In this document: in pieces, positions 32,236 to 45,300 of the stretch
How positions within the stretch are numbered: the first letter of the stretch is position 1
How the letters are laid out: each line of letters opens with the position of its first letter
Source: Heterobasidion occidentale
Taxonomy: Eukaryota > Basidiomycota > Agaricomycetes > Russulales > Bondarzewiaceae
Assembly: GCA_039111635.1 (NCBI GenBank)
Contig: JBCAQO010000012.1
Span: 806,001 to 870,000 of the forward strand
Length of the DNA stretch: 64,000 nt
Direction of reading: 5' to 3'
Notes under the pieces: model-generated
Databases searched by the model: none
Told to the model about the DNA's origin: nothing
The model's input: the letters and a program-made list of their open reading frames with translations, nothing else
Program-made: the position numbers and the translations under genes

Positions 32236-34289
32236 TCAGAGATTCATGTGAAGCACAACCCCCTCAGTGTCGTCGGGGTCAAGACCAGCCGCCGCCGCAC
32301 GTTCACGCGCCGCTCGGATCAGCGCCTTTAATGACGGTAGCTCAGCCTGAAGGTCAACTTGCTCGTCTTGTTCCCAACGCTGCAACGCCCACTCCCGCAC
32401 AAAAGTGCTCGCCTACATACTCATGAGGTTCCAAGACTAAGCTGGGGGGGAAAAGCGACTGACTTTCAAATACTTTTTTGACGCGTACTTCTTGAAGAAC
32501 GAGGGATGCCGAACCGGTCTCAGTACGTAGTTGAGCATCAAGTTTGCTGTCGGAACCAGGGCACTTTCTGGATACGACGAATAATGGGCCAAGTTCGGGG
32601 TCTGCGTCGATGTCAGCCATAGTTTCAAAATGTCGGAGTCAAGTCACTCACCCAGCCATCGCGTCCAAGGATCAACCGCGCGAGCCATATCGCCGCTGCA
32701 GCGAGCAGTGATGGTGGGGTGCCAACCATGCGCCACTCCACACACTGCACCTCCAACAGATATTTTCCCACTGTCCGCACTTGGACGTTGTACTCATCGG
32801 CCTTGCTGATGCGTCTCAAGAAATGAATGGGGTTGGGGTAGTTCACGGCCCACTCGAGCGTCTTGAGGATGTATTTTTCCGCCTGAAGGATCTCCTCCTC
32901 GGTGTACGAGGAATCAGCGCAGTAGAGGAAGTTGCTCGCTGATGGGGCGACGATTTCCTCAACCTTGGAAGCAATGAACATGCAAGTGATGCCAACCAGC
33001 TGGAGCTTCGCAAGAGAAACCACGCGTGAAGACAAGAAACGATCAAGGAGATTCACCGCGAGGAAGAGTGTCTCGGGTAAGAGACGGAATCGCATGTGGA
33101 CCTGGATCAGCCAATCAGTGAGAATGCCACGCATTTTCCATGCAAGATCTCTCTGATTATCCATGTAGTTGGGTTTGGGCATCGTGGTTTGCTGTCATTC
33201 GAGACGTCAGACACCATCACGATCGAAGGCGTAGGTAACGTACCTCAACTTCCTTCAAGTACTGGAAGATCTCAACCACGTACTCGCTCACCATCAAAGG
33301 ATCACTTGCGTCCTCAGCGTCAAGGTCGACCCAGTCACGTTCAGGATCAGCTTCTGCCTCGCGCTCGATCTCTTCGAGATGCCTGGACAACTCCTCTACG
33401 GCCTTCTGTGCCTCTTCCTGTTGCAGTACCTCATCATTCTCTTCATCCTCCTCTTGAACGGCGGCTAGATGATCGTCCGGTACATCTGATGACGTGCGCC
33501 GCTTCTTGAATACACGGCTGGCCTCCGCCTCATCCTCTTCGGGGGGCGCTGTCTTCACGGCATGGGACAACGGTCTGCGAGTAGCAGGTTCAGAAACTTT
33601 CTTAGCTGTCGTAGCCGTCACCGATGACTTCGTCCCGAGTCGTCGGGTGGGGGGTGGAGTGCAGGTGTGTCGACTGCCATCGCGTCATCCGTTGGTGGCA
33701 AAACAACCGGGGTGGGTTTGGCAACCACGCGCTGCTGCCCAGCCGCCGCCGAAGCGCGAGTAACACGCGTCGAAATCCTCGTAGGAGCGGGGGCAGGAGC
33801 CAAGACGGTACGCAGAGGCTGTCGCGGAATGGCAGGTGCGACAGTAGCGGAGGCCTTCTGCTTCAACACGATGCCGTCGAATTTGCCATTAGCGGGCGCT
33901 GGAACCTCCTCCTTGCTTTTCCCCTTTAACGCGGTAGCTTTGGGTCGAGTGTTGTTCGGAAAGCCAGCGACTTCACCGAAAGCCGAGCGTTTTCGTTTTC
34001 CTTGGGCAGCTGAGTCCTGCTCGGATGGCGCCTCCTTAGCTACGGACTTCGCCCTGGTCGAGACGGTACCACTGATCGCACGGGTAGAGACCTTGGCCTT
34101 GACTGGAACTTCCGAGTTCGATTGTGGCTTAGCCCTCGTGGTGATCCGGGGCCGCGCATTGGCGTTTTCGTCCTTAAGGACAGTAGTGCGTGTCGTTCGT
34201 GTTACACGCCTTGTCTACGATGACAGAGGTCGACAAATGCTTAGAAATTCGACCAAGATGGGCAGACTTACAGGAATGTTTGAAGCCAT
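32236..34289 (-). CDS. B-type (mitotic) cyclin, 5 exons
   Basis: Activates the cyclin-dependent kinase Cdc2/Cdk1 for mitosis. Exons: 34289-34272 (six codons), 34214-33244, 33191-32652, 32601-32464, 32412-32236; about 614 residues. The cyclin box is clear: MDNQRDLAWKMRGILTDWL, RFRLLPETLFLAVNLLDRFL and LQLVGITCMFIASKVEEI. It is followed by the C-terminal cyclin fold TPNLAHYSSYPESALVPTAN and FVREWALQRWEQDEQ. The N-terminal 330 residues are Lys/Arg/Ala-rich with a candidate destruction box near KRKRSAFGEV, as expected for a protein degraded by the anaphase-promoting complex. One base must be restored at a C-run near 33650. Exon 1 is only 18 bases. Confidence 0.92.
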
Positions 34290-34937
34290 AAAAAGGAGAA
34301 GAAATGGTGGGCAATTTGAACTGAAAACCGGAGAGAGGGAGGGAGGGATGGAAGTCGTGGTAGGGCAGATGCGACGAGCGCCTTCGGCTCGCCGGTTTTG
34401 GTCCCGAGTTCAACCACAACAAATATTGCCAAATACGACACGGTCGCGTTTGGTCACGTGCCTCGGGTTTTGACAATGAGACGCGCTTGCTGTGACCTGA
34501 GGCCTCCCCATCATCCGTGCTGCTTCATCGTGTGGCAAAGTGTGGCACGCTCGCTCGATAATGCAGCATAATTGATCAATACCTACCGTCAACTCTTTGC
34601 CGTAAAATGTAAATGCGGAGCATGCCTTTGGTGAATAGACAGCATGGTAAGCAATGGTCACGCTGCGTTCAATCTCTGCATTCTACCTACGGCCATTCAT
34701 TGAATGCTCATTACATCGATATCTGCAGCGGTCTGCAACATCACCCCTCAAATTTCTCAAAACCCAACAGAAGAAGAAAAGGGAAGAAGCGGAGCACCAC
34801 ACGTGATGCTACTGCTAAAGACACATGACATTATTACCCCGCACTCAAGCCCCCTGAGGGCTCCGTAGTCGTTAGTAACGTATTTAACCTTTGGACATTC
34901 CCCACGCCCCTGCTAACCCTGTGTCACCCTTTCATCG
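34290..34937. promoter_or_regulatory. Divergent promoter region: cyclin B (-) and acyl-CoA synthetase (+)
   Basis: About 650 bases between outward-facing starts with no convincing ORF. CACGTG occurs at 34799-34804 and TCACGTG near 34455. Confidence 0.4.
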
Positions 34938-37598
34938 ATGTTCTTGAAGACCCCTGGTTGGAGTCGCCGCCTGCGTTCTAGCTCTTGCCGAAGTTCGATA
35001 CTCCAATCCCAACGACACAGCAAGCTCACCTCACATCGCCACCTAACCCTGTCAGCAGTGGAGGGGGCACAGGTGCCTCCACTGACCAGAGAACATTGCC
35101 TGAGTTTTTCACCAATGGGATCCTAGCTAACCATCGCGCACGTCCGGCCCTCATTTGTTCTCACGAACTTCCCCGACCCCATGGAGGCCCTCTGTCACGG
35201 AATTTAGGCATAGAAGGTCATCTGGCTTGGACTTCGATGAGTTCGACATGAACATTTCCGCTCTCGCCCGAGGACTCGTTGGGCTAGGCGTGAAGAGAGG
35301 TGACAGAGTCGCCATTGTCATGGGTAACAATAGGTATTTTCAGTTGCCATGCTTGAAACCCATATTGCTTATAAGAGCATCTAGCGCGTACGCAATGCTC
35401 CAATGTGCGTGCAGCATTATTGGTGCTATCTCAGTAACTGTCAACCCAGCATACCGCGTCAACGAGCTCGTATGTATGATCTGCATGGACAGTTGCTACG
35501 TTTTGATCATTTTGAATTTCGAAGATCAACACTCTCCGACTCGTTGGTGTCAATATTTATTCTTGGTCCCGCAGATCCGGAAGTCATCCTACCTTAGTCT
35601 TCTCGCTGACGCGTTTCCGTCCCTGCACGACGCTAGTCCCGGTAATATCAGGAGGAACAGCTGCCAGAACTCAAACACATAGTCGCCGTCGATAACCTGT
35701 CAGATTTCAAGAAATTTCAAGAAATCCAGCAAAATGTCAAGTGCGTGGCAGACTTCCGGGAGGTGCTGATCTGGGGAGAAGATGGCAGGGAGTCGCGGGC
35801 AGTAGAGGAAATGACAGGGTCTCTCCATAAGGACGACATCAAACATGCAGTTCACTAGGTAGCGTTTCCAGGTTGTGTCCACTGACAAATATAACTTTTC
35901 TATGCACTTTTCTAGTGGTACCACTGGTTTGCCAAAGGCCGTCTCGGTGACTTTTTCTATGTCATATACTAGTGGTCAGGCTGATTGATCGCATCGTTTA
36001 GTTAACCCATCACAACCTCTTGAACAATGCTCTTTCAATTGGGGATGCAATGCGTCTGACAGAACATGACGTCGTTTGTGAGTGTAGTCATCATATCTTC
36101 ATTCTCACACTCATATCTTTTTAATACTTCCACAGGCAACGTTCCGCCATTATTCCACTGCTTTGATGAGTACAATCTCCTTCCCCCGCTATGACAAGAA
36201 GTGAACCTTGCTTGTCATGCACGCCTCGTATTGGGGAATCTTGCTGCTTGGGCCTATGGCTCCTGTATTGTCTATCCGTCTGAAATTTTCGACCCTCCGT
36301 CGATCGTCGACGCCCTTATACAAGAGCAGTGTACTGCGCTTCACGGTGTACCCACCCACTTTCACGGCGTACTCGCCGAGGTTGAGCGCAGACAGAATGA
36401 GGGCTCTACCTTGGATCTCAGCCGTCTACGGTACGTCTCAACCGTCCCCTCGGGACAAGCAACCCGATTTATAAGGCATGGGTAGAACTGGCATTGCAGC
36501 GGGATCGCCTATCCCAATAGGGCTCATGAGGAAGCTGATTGACAAGCTGAATCTCCGCGATCTGACGATCGCATACGGGATGAGTGAGCTTCCCTGCCGT
36601 TCATCTGACGTTCGTGGCCATTGATTGCTTTTGCAGCTGAGACTAGGTTGGCCCTGACTCGAATATGAACGATCATATATGAAACCAATGCTGTTTTAGC
36701 CCCGTGTCCTTCCAGACTACTATCGACGATCCCATTATAAAGCGAGTGGAGACTGTCGGCAAGGTTCGGCCTCATGTCAAGGCCAAGATCGTCGACGAGG
36801 GTGGCAATGTCGTGCCCATTGGAACACCAGGAGAGCTTCTCGTATCTGGTTACCTTGTTCAGAAAGGGCTCGTTGTCAGGATTTTCTCAAAATTGTCCAC
36901 CAGTCTGATTCAGCTATTGATCTAGATATTGGAAGGACGACGAACACACCCGAGCTGTCATCAAGAGAAATCCAGATGACGATGAGACGCTATGGATGCA
37001 TACAGGCGACGAGGCCGTCATGGATGAACAAGGTTACTTGCGGAGTATGTGGTTCTGGTTTCCACCGAAAGCTTCTCTAAACTTAGTTTTCATCCTAGTC
37101 GTCAGTCGGATCAAGGTATTCTATTACGATGTTCCATTACAGACGATCATGGACCAAAGGCACTCCTTTTTAGGATATCGTCATTCGTGGAGGAGAAAAC
37201 CTATTCCCTGTCCAAATAGAGAACGTCCTTTCCGCTCATCCTTCAATCATCGAGGCCGCGATCGTTGCTGTGCCTGACGTGAAATACGGCGAAGTCGTCG
37301 GTGCGTGGATTGTCTCTAAACCCGATGGGAATCTCTCTCGTGAGGCCGTTCGCAAGATAGTAGGGGAAAAGATAAACCCTCAGGTGCGGTACATATCTCT
37401 TTCGTGATTTACTGCGTTGCTTAGATTGTTTTCCTTTGTCTCTGTTGTAAGAATGCGCCGGCATGGGTTTGGTTCATAGGAGAAAGCGGAACACCCGATG
37501 AGCTCCCGAAGACTGCTAGTGGGAAGATACAGAAGCATATCTTGCGGAGTTGGAGTCGCGATCTAGCAGAGAAGGGCATTGGTCTCGTCCAGCAATGA
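34938..37598 (+). CDS. Acyl-CoA synthetase (AMP-forming, ACSF2-like), probably mitochondrial
   Basis: Activates a fatty acid to its CoA ester through an acyl-adenylate. ATG 34938 opens an Arg/Ser-rich, acid-free N-terminus (MFLKTPGWSRRLRSSSCRSS) typical of a mitochondrial presequence. Then ISALARGLVGLGVKRGDRVA (35250), the AMP-binding loop SGTTGLPKAVS (rebuilt over the intron ending near 35918), FDPPSIVDALIQEQCTALHG (36290), GIAAGSPIPIGLMRKLID, AYGM then the intron before TETSP-like sequence, LWMHTGDEAVMDEQGYL (36990), DIVIRGGENLFPVQIENVL (37175) and the C-terminal lysine motif KTASGKIQKHILR (37510). About nine introns. One-base corrections are needed at a G-run near 35055, near 35230 (CTT) and near 35845 (AAA), and probably near 35545. 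It could be a true pseudogene, but all core motifs survive. Confidence 0.85.
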
Positions 37599-37656
37599 GT
37601 GGAGAGGTGGTCATTTGTTTTACTGACGTTGTTTTATTTACGGCGAATCTAAATCT

Positions 37657-38110
37657 TCACCTCGTCGGGGTGTATACATTCGGTACTGCAGTGTAGTCTC
37701 CCGAAGGCAGCAACGTTGACGATTCTCCTTCAACCTCTGACGTGGTCTTCGGATATCCGTATCTGACTGCAGTGGCCAGGGCGACTTCGAAGCATGAGAC
37801 TACAAAGACAACAAAGTTAGCAATCTCCCCAGTTGAAAGAAAGAAAACAAGCAAAAGTCAGCATGGCCAAGCGGCACGCGCTTAGCAACATCAAAATATG
37901 CAAAATAAAGCTCGCAGCACCAACGATCACGCGTAGACGCAAAACCCATCAGCTTTCCGTTCTTGATAGCCCCGCCCGAGCGGTTCGTCCACACGCCGCG
38001 CCACGGTGGACTGGCATGTGGGGCGGACCAGAGCGGGCGAGCGCTACCTTCGCCTCATCGAGTGTCTCTCTGCGAGGATGTGTGGTTGTGCATCATTTGG
38101 GGTTGGGTTG
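37657..38110 (-). CDS. Small hypothetical protein, probably membrane-associated
   Basis: The C-terminal exon reads VVSCFEVALATAVRYGYPKT and ends VPNVYTPTR at 37657, after a hydrophobic stretch FLSTGEIANFVVFV. Upstream on the same strand, other open stretches (AKRVPLGHADFCLFSFF or, in another frame, hydrophobic VIVGAASFILHILMLLSA, 37840-37960) may be an earlier exon. I cannot choose between them. No family recognised. It ends 58 bases from the stop of the acyl-CoA synthetase gene (tail to tail). Confidence 0.35.
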
Positions 38111-39618
38111 AGTACGGAAGGAAAGGAGACGGCGGCAAAGCAGGAAGAAAGGAAGAGAGGATATAGATGAGTGAAGTAGACTCACATCGTGGCCGTGTAG
38201 ACGCGTGTGACGGTTCAAGGCAGTCGAACCTGACACGATGCGGGATGCATTGGGCTAGCGCAGGCCAGGTAGACTACATGAACGAGGACGTCTTCAGTGT
38301 CGACGTCGAGAACTAGCGTTTCAACGGGTCGAGGGTCGAGATGTAGCAGCTTGCCGCTCCAGCCTTCGCAATCGAGTCATCTCTAGAAGCGAGCCCTGCA
38401 GATTCATGGCAGGACCGAATTCGTGTTGCTGCATGGCACACTGCGATGTTAAATAGACTTCGATACTCCTTGTGGGTCCTGTGGGAGCTTGTCGTGTTCG
38501 TTGAAGCAGCCCAAAGTCTGAAACAAGCCGCTGCCACGTACGCGACGGTGGCTGATGATCGATGATCAGGGAGCCTGAAATTCGAAATACTACGATCATC
38601 TCACCCTGCTTCACCGTAGAAATAACATCAATTAGGATCCAGGATTCTGCACGCCCGTGAGCAGCAACGGGCTGGAGAAAGAAACGAGAGAGAAATAAGG
38701 CGCGGCAAACGACCCGGCGCCGAACGAGATGTGGTGGATATTTGTCGATGCCCCTTTGCTGGCAAACGACTGCAATCTTCTGTGTTGGTCAGCAACGGAG
38801 ACTGGGCATCGACATCACTTGTTCCTTCTTAATTGTTCCTGGATCGTGTGTATGCCTGTTCGACATCGCATGTTCCGTCCTGCCCCGCTCTGATTTTGGA
38901 CGAGCCTTTTCTTCGAGGCCTCTCCGTTTAATTGAATGTTCAAACACTGGATGCTACGTGAGCGGAATACCCATCCTACTCACCTCTAAGTGCCTTGTGT
39001 CTGCGACCTTCGTCATCGTTATTTAGCCAATGGTGATGGTGACTTGTACTTGACCGATCTCGATCACAGCTCCATCTGCATCTGCATCTATGTCAATCCT
39101 TGCAGCAAAGTCGCGTGCTTATCCGACCTAATGCGTTCGCGAGTGGGATGGGAGCGGTATGTGACGGTAGGTAAGTGTCTGTATGTGGCCACCACACCCG
39201 ACAAACGCGTGGGCGGCGTTGGTGGAGGCATCGCCACGCATATCTAGCACAGGAAATGGTTCATTGTCGCCCGAGCTGGCCCATTCCCGGTCTCACCCTT
39301 TATATCTATCTTCGTCTGGACCGCCGCATCTATCTTCCCGCTCCCCCCCCCCCTACCCCCTTCCATCTATCTTGACCTTCCCTATCCGCTGGTCCCGGTT
39401 CACACTCATTAATCATTACTGGTATCGAGCAGGTCTCGAGGAGCACTCTTCAATCCCTTTTCTTCAAGTCAATCAACAAGACAGCTGCATCATTTACTGA
39501 CGGGCGGACTCGCCTTTCGGCGCGCGTCCTCCAGGATCCCCCTTCCCTTTCCCCTTCCCTTTTTCTTCACTCGCCTCTAATTACCTCCAGTAGATTCCGA
39601 GCAAAAACAGCATCCACG
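38111..39618. promoter_or_regulatory. Long non-coding region upstream of the 7-TM receptor gene
   Basis: About 1.5 kb without a supported gene. The last 300 bases are very pyrimidine-rich on the plus strand (for example CTCCCCCCCCCCTACCCCC near 39340 and CCTTCCCTTTCCCCTTCCC near 39541), a common feature just upstream of fungal transcription starts. Confidence 0.45.
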
Positions 39619-41745
39619 ATGGGCGCCGCACTCTCCCATGCGAACCCCTCGACCCCTGCAACTGCGGCCGCGAACACGATGCACGCGACGATGCTGAACG
39701 TCACAGAGGCCCTCTCGGGTCTCGGGTCGGGCACAGCAGTATCGGCAGTGTCGGGCTTGGTACCGTATGACGCGCTCACGAGCGGATGGATCACGGTGCG
39801 CGACTTTTCCCCTCACCAAGCTTGGTGTTTGAATTGATTAATCTGTCTATTTTCGATGAACTTGTCGGGCGAATGGATGCACAGGCTATCGTGGCTGCAA
39901 GTAGTCTCTCGGCGTTCGCGGTGCTGCTCACGTTCACGGTAAGCACGGGCGCAATTCAATTCCCTCTCCCTCTCCCTTTCTTTTCCATTCCGCCCTCTCT
40001 CTGACGCTCCTGAACACGGAATGCCGAATCGGAATGCGCGAGCAGATGCAAGCCCTGCGGCCGTTTCCGCACCAGATGCACATCGCGGCTTACTTCGCGT
40101 CGCTCCTCATCGCAAACCTCATCCAGGCGATTGGTACGCTCATCGACGCGCGCTGGGTCATTGACGGCGGCGTCATACGAGGGCGGCTGTGTACCGCACA
40201 AGGTGCGAGCAGTTGATGTTATTCTCTGTTTCGCTGCTTTTATTTCGCTTCACTCTATCGATTCTCGTGCTGTCACGCATTGTTTTTGAGGCCATCTTGG
40301 GGCTGTTTGAGGATTTTTCACTCCTTGCGTAGAGAGGCTGATGCATCGGGGTTTGCGAACAGGCGCACTAAAACAGGCGGGCAACGTGGGCGCGGCGCTC
40401 TGGTACGTTCTTTCGCTCCGAGCCGGAATCTTGAGCGGTAAGTGAATGATATTGACACTATCCATGACTCCCACGTGTGACCGCAGGTCGTTCATACTCG
40501 CGTTGCACGTTTTCAACCTCCTCTTCTTGCGCCTGCGCCTTGCGACCGCCGCGTGGACTTCGACGATTGCGACCGCGCTAGGGTGGGTGGGCGTGCTATT
40601 CGTTGTGGTGCTAGGGCCGCTCGCGATTCAAAAAAAGGAAAAGGGGGAGTTTTTCGGGCCTTCGGGGTACTGGTGCGTCGGGTGTTCTTTCGTACGAGCG
40701 AGCAGGGACGGGCCGGGCTGATTTGCGGGCCTGTGGTCAACCACTGCATATTCGCCAGGTGCTGGATCACAGACGCGTACCCCGCGGAGCAGACGTTTCT
40801 CGAATACTTCTTCGTGCGTGATAGCCCCCCGAGCCGCTGTCCTCCGCTCGTGTCTCACTGTGCCGCACGCCGCGCACACAGGAATGGCTCTCCGCGGCAG
40901 CAAGCTTCGTGCTCTACACCTGCATCCTCCTCCGCGTGCGCGGCAACCTCGCACGCACCGCGAGCGGCCGCTGGGCGCTGCACGTCGTCCCTCGCGGCGG
41001 CGCGTGGCGGCTCGCGCTTGGGCGCGACATGCTTGACTCGGCGATGTTGGGCGTCGCGGCCGTCGTCGTGTGGTGCGTGCCTGCGTCTCTTTTCATCTAT
41101 GCTGAACACCCTTTGATGACGGCATGGCCGCGCGCGCGCAGGTACCCCGTAAGCCCTCCCCTCCGCCTGCGGCCCTTGCTTGCATGCTGACGGACTGCTC
41201 ATCCGGCCTCCCGACAAACAGGTCGCATACACGCTCCTGATCGTCCCTATCACCGCCGCGCGCTTCGCAGGCTACGCGGGGCTGCACGTTCCGGCCTCTG
41301 CCATATTCTTTGCCGACTTTGTATACAGTTCAAGCGGTATGTCCACGCGCCGCACATGCCCGTTTCGCCGCGCCCTCAAGCTCACCCCTCCCCTCCCTCC
41401 GCGCGATCGCGATCGGACGGCTCGCGCCGACGGACAGGCACGGTGAACCTCCTGCTCCTGCTCGCTACGCGCCGCAGGATGCCCGCGCCGTACGCCATCC
41501 CGTCCTTCACGACGCCCCGCGCCTGCAAACCCGCAGCGGGCAGCGCCGCGGCCGCGGGCATCACGCCGTTCGTTCTTCCCGCGCCCGTCTCTGCCGCGGG
41601 GGGCACAGAAGCGAAAGGAGGGGACGAGGTGGAGGAGGGAGAGGCGGGAGAAGATGAGCGCTTGGGGGGAGGGGATAACGAGAAGGGGGAGGACCGGCAC
41701 GGGGGGCGCAGCGTGCGGCTCGGTGGGCTCGGTGTCGACGGTTGA
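39619..41745 (+). CDS. Seven-transmembrane receptor (fungal GPCR-like), 10 exons
   Basis: Exons: 39619-39795, 39885-39938, 40046-40202, 40363-40402, 40487-40672, 40759-40813, 40882-41072, 41142-41148, 41222-41336, 41438-41745; 429 residues with phase kept throughout. Hydrophobic segments: AIVAASSLSAFAVLLTFT, MHIAAYFASLLIANLIQAIG, SFILALHVFNLLFLRLRL, IATALGWVGVLFVVVLGPLA, LSAAASFVLYTCILL, MLGVAAVVVWYPVAYTLL and ASAIFFADFVYSSSGTVNLL. A Cys pair lies near the extracellular ends (GRLCTAQG, YWCWITD). The long polar, acidic C-tail would be cytosolic. Layout and the QGALKQAGNVGAALW block fit basidiomycete receptors grouped with Git3/cAMP-receptor-like GPCRs, which signal through G-alpha. The ligand is unknown. 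Exon 8 is only 7 bases long. Confidence 0.75.
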
Positions 41746-41865
41746 GTCGACGACGCCGCTTCGCGGGGAGCGTCCGCGGAGCCACGCCCACCCCACAGAG
41801 CGGCAGTACGGCGGCGGCGATGGCGAGGCGTCTTGCTGACCTCTGCTGCCCCCATGACTTTGATT

Positions 41866-41946
41866 TTGACTTCGACGTCGACGATGACCTTTACTTGACT
41901 TTGACGTCGACGATGACCTTGACTTGACTTTGACCTTGACTTTGGC
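41866..41946. repeat. Imperfect tandem repeats of TTGACTTTGAC / GACGTCGACGATGACC
   Basis: Two copies of a unit of about 30 bases built around GACGTCGACGATGACCTT, followed by short TTGAC repeats. It lies in the receptor 3' region; no function evident. Confidence 0.7.
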
Positions 41947-42380
41947 TTTTATTTAGACACTTTGAATCTGATGATGTTATCCACGCACGAGCACGACCAG
42001 CCGTCTGATTATGTTTGTGTCTTGCTGAAGTCTCGCTGATACTCTCTTATTCGCCTATACTTGCTGGTGCTGAGTCAATTGACCGGTGCGGATGCTCCTG
42101 AATATCATGCTCTGCGACCAAAGCGCCCAAACTCGATACTCAGAGGTGCATACGAGCCGCGCTTGGAATTGGGTGAATTGATATACATATAATGCATCCC
42201 CAGTCTCGAATCTCAGGGTGCCTCAGGATGTGGAGTGGCATTGCGCTTTCCTGAACTGAACCAAACTAGCGCGGAGAGCAATCGGTTTGCTTGTCACAGG
42301 GTGACCGTCCCCCGTGATGCCATGAACGTGACACGACGCGCGTCCAGCTCGCGCTCATTGTCCAGCCTCCTCACTTTCAC
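41947..42380. promoter_or_regulatory. Intergenic region upstream of RPN1
   Basis: No ORF supported. It should contain the RPN1 promoter. I looked for the proteasome-associated element GGTGGCAAA and did not see it. Confidence 0.4.
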
Positions 42381-45300
42381 ATGCCCGCACCCACAGAATT
42401 CGCGATTTCTGTCCAATCTGATGACCCAAAGAAGAAGGAGAAGCCCGCAGATAAGGAGAATGCGAAACCGTTTATTGATGCAAAGGAAGGAGAGGACCTG
42501 GTATGTGACGGTGTGCGATACATTGCTACACACTGACCATTGCTACGCTTCATAAAGTCAGAAGAGGATCTTCAGTTGAAGAATGAATTGGAGATGTTGG
42601 TGGAACGGCTCAAGGTGCGTTGTAAAAGCCAATGAGTTCTTCCTAGCGCAAAGTCTTGATAACCCGTGAAGGAGCCAGACACCAGTCTATACCGCCCTGC
42701 GTTGGAGACCCTTCGGACACTCATCAAGACTCCACATCATCGATGACCTCTGTACCCAAACCTCTCAAATTTCTTCGACCACACTACCCTGATCTTCAAT
42801 CCATGTATGAAACCTGGCCCGTGTCAGAAGACAAGGTACGCGCGCTATGCCCGTCTTCATCTGCATCGTCCCTGGTAGAGCTTGCGTGCTGCTAGCATGA
42901 CTTTTCAAGAGCGTATGGTAATGCAGGTCGTGTTCATAAATGAGGAAGTTGCGAACCAGACTTGTCATAATTTCAGCCTCCTTCATACGGAAGCGCGCAC
43001 CACTTGAGACTCGTTCTCTGGCACTTTGTGAACTGACCATCAGCCACTTCATTGATGCAATTCCATGCTTGATACTGATCATCGTGATTTCAGAGCCTCT
43101 TCGCCGATATACTTTCGGTACTTGCCATGACATATTCCGACACGCAACCTCGCGGCACTCTTCGATACCGCCTCCTTGCAGAATCACTTCGACCTTCTTT
43201 GTCACCTCTACCAGATCCCGGAGATTGGGGGCACGAGTATGTTCGTCATCTAGCAGCCGAATTGGGCGAGGAATATACGCTTCGGGAGCAAGGTGATGAG
43301 CTGGGGTCAGCAGACAAGGATGCGGAGGGAGAGAACGCAAAAGATGCGCTTCCTCTCGTCGGTACCGTGGAGGATCTGCAGAGTTTGGCGATGATATGCG
43401 CCAAGTTTTTACTTGGGCACAATGCGGAGCCAGATGCGGTTGATTTATTGGAGGAGCTGGAAATCGTGGATCGAATTCCAGAACTCGTCGACGTCAACAC
43501 GTATTCGAGAGTATGCGCGTATATGATCGCGTGAGTTATCGGTTGCATACAGTCAAAGACAATTCACTAACCCTCTCGTAGGTGTGTCAACCTACTACCT
43601 CCTCAAGACGACGTAGCGTTCCTGCGCACCGCACATACCATCTACGTACAGCATCGCAAGTTCCCTGAAGCCCTTGCCCTTGCCATTCGCTTGAACGATC
43701 CTGAGCTCATCAAGGCAGACTTTCATGCGCCAAGCAACCCGTGCGTGTCGAAGCGTCCTCCGATTGAATCTTGTCTGACTACTGCTCAGAACTATGAAAC
43801 GGCAATTAGCATTCATCCTTGCACGTGCACAAATTCCACTGGAATGGCTACAGACCTCTTCTGCGGATGCCGATGCGGAGGATGAATTGTCACAAGAACT
43901 CATGGACTGCCTGTACAACACTAATATAAGCAGACATTTCCGGGAATTTGGGAAGGAGGTCGGTGTGGCAGATGCATTGAACTTGGAAGATGTGTATAAA
44001 AGTCACCTCGAGAACACGAGTAAGCTGCGCTTCATATGTTTTTGAATTGAATAAGAGGCTGATCACCGGTCTAGGATCATCTACTGCCAATGTTGACTCG
44101 GCACGAGCGAATTTGGCGGGTACATTCGTGAACGCGTTCGTCAATGCCGGATTTGGTAATGACAAGTTGATGGTCGAAGCGGACGAAGGCAGCAGTTGGA
44201 TCTATAAGAACAAGGATCATGGTACGTCTTATCATCATCTTCTTTATGGATCAATCCGACAATTTATCAATAGGCATGTTGTCTGCTGCCGCCAGTCTTG
44301 GCTTAAGTTGCTCTGGGATACAGATATCGGGCTGAGTCATGTGGATAAGTACACGTACTCGTCAGAAGAGTATATCAAGGTATGTTTTTGATCGTTACTT
44401 GAGGAGATTCGCGATCCCAACGACGCGTCTGTAATCCTTAGGCCGGCGCGTTACTTGCAACGGGTATCTTGAATACGGGTGTTCGCTCAGACGCAGACGC
44501 AGCGCTTGCGCTCTTGGGCGAGTATGTCGAGAATAAATCCGTCCCACTCAAGACAAGCGCTATCGTCGGGCTGTCATTCGCTTATGCTGGTTCTCAGCGC
44601 GAGGACATTCTTTCCCTCCTCTTACCTCTCGTTGCCGATGACTCGGTGTCGATGGAGATTGCATCACTCTCGGCTCTTGCAATAGGTTTCATTTTTGTAG
44701 GGAGCGAAAATGGCGAGGCTTCCAGCACAATCTTGCAAACACTCATGGAACGGGATGATAAGGTGCTTGAAGAGAAATGGGCACGGTTTATGGGTCTTGG
44801 ACTTGCGTTGTTATACCTCGGTGAGCACCATGATGTTTGCCTACTAGAGTTGATGTCTCATGATGTTCGGCTCACTTAGGTCAACAAGCAAGTGACTCGT
44901 ACGACGCTACGATCGAGACACTCAAAGCGATCCCGCATCAAGTTTCAAAGCAAGTGCAGATCCTGGTCGAGATGTGCGCCTTTGCGGGCACAGGCAATGT
45001 TCTCAGAGTTCAGTCAATGCTCCACCACTGCGATGAGCATATCGAAAAGAACAAAGGGAGATCAGAGGACGAAACCGATAAGAAGGCAGAAGAAAGTGTG
45101 CCAATCGACGATACGTTCCAGGGATTCGCCGTCCTGGGCATCGCGCTGCTGGCGATGGGCGAGGATGTGGGAGCTGAAATGTCTCTCAGACAGTTCAATC
45201 ATCTTGTATGTCATCCGTGTAGCTTGATTCCATTCGCTAAGCGCACTCAAACGCTCTCCAGATGCATTATGGCGAGCCTGTTATCCGGAAGACCGTCCCA

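Noticed and set aside
33667..34473. 268-codon plus-strand ORF
   Set aside because: Antisense to the N-terminal region of cyclin B; no recognisable protein features.
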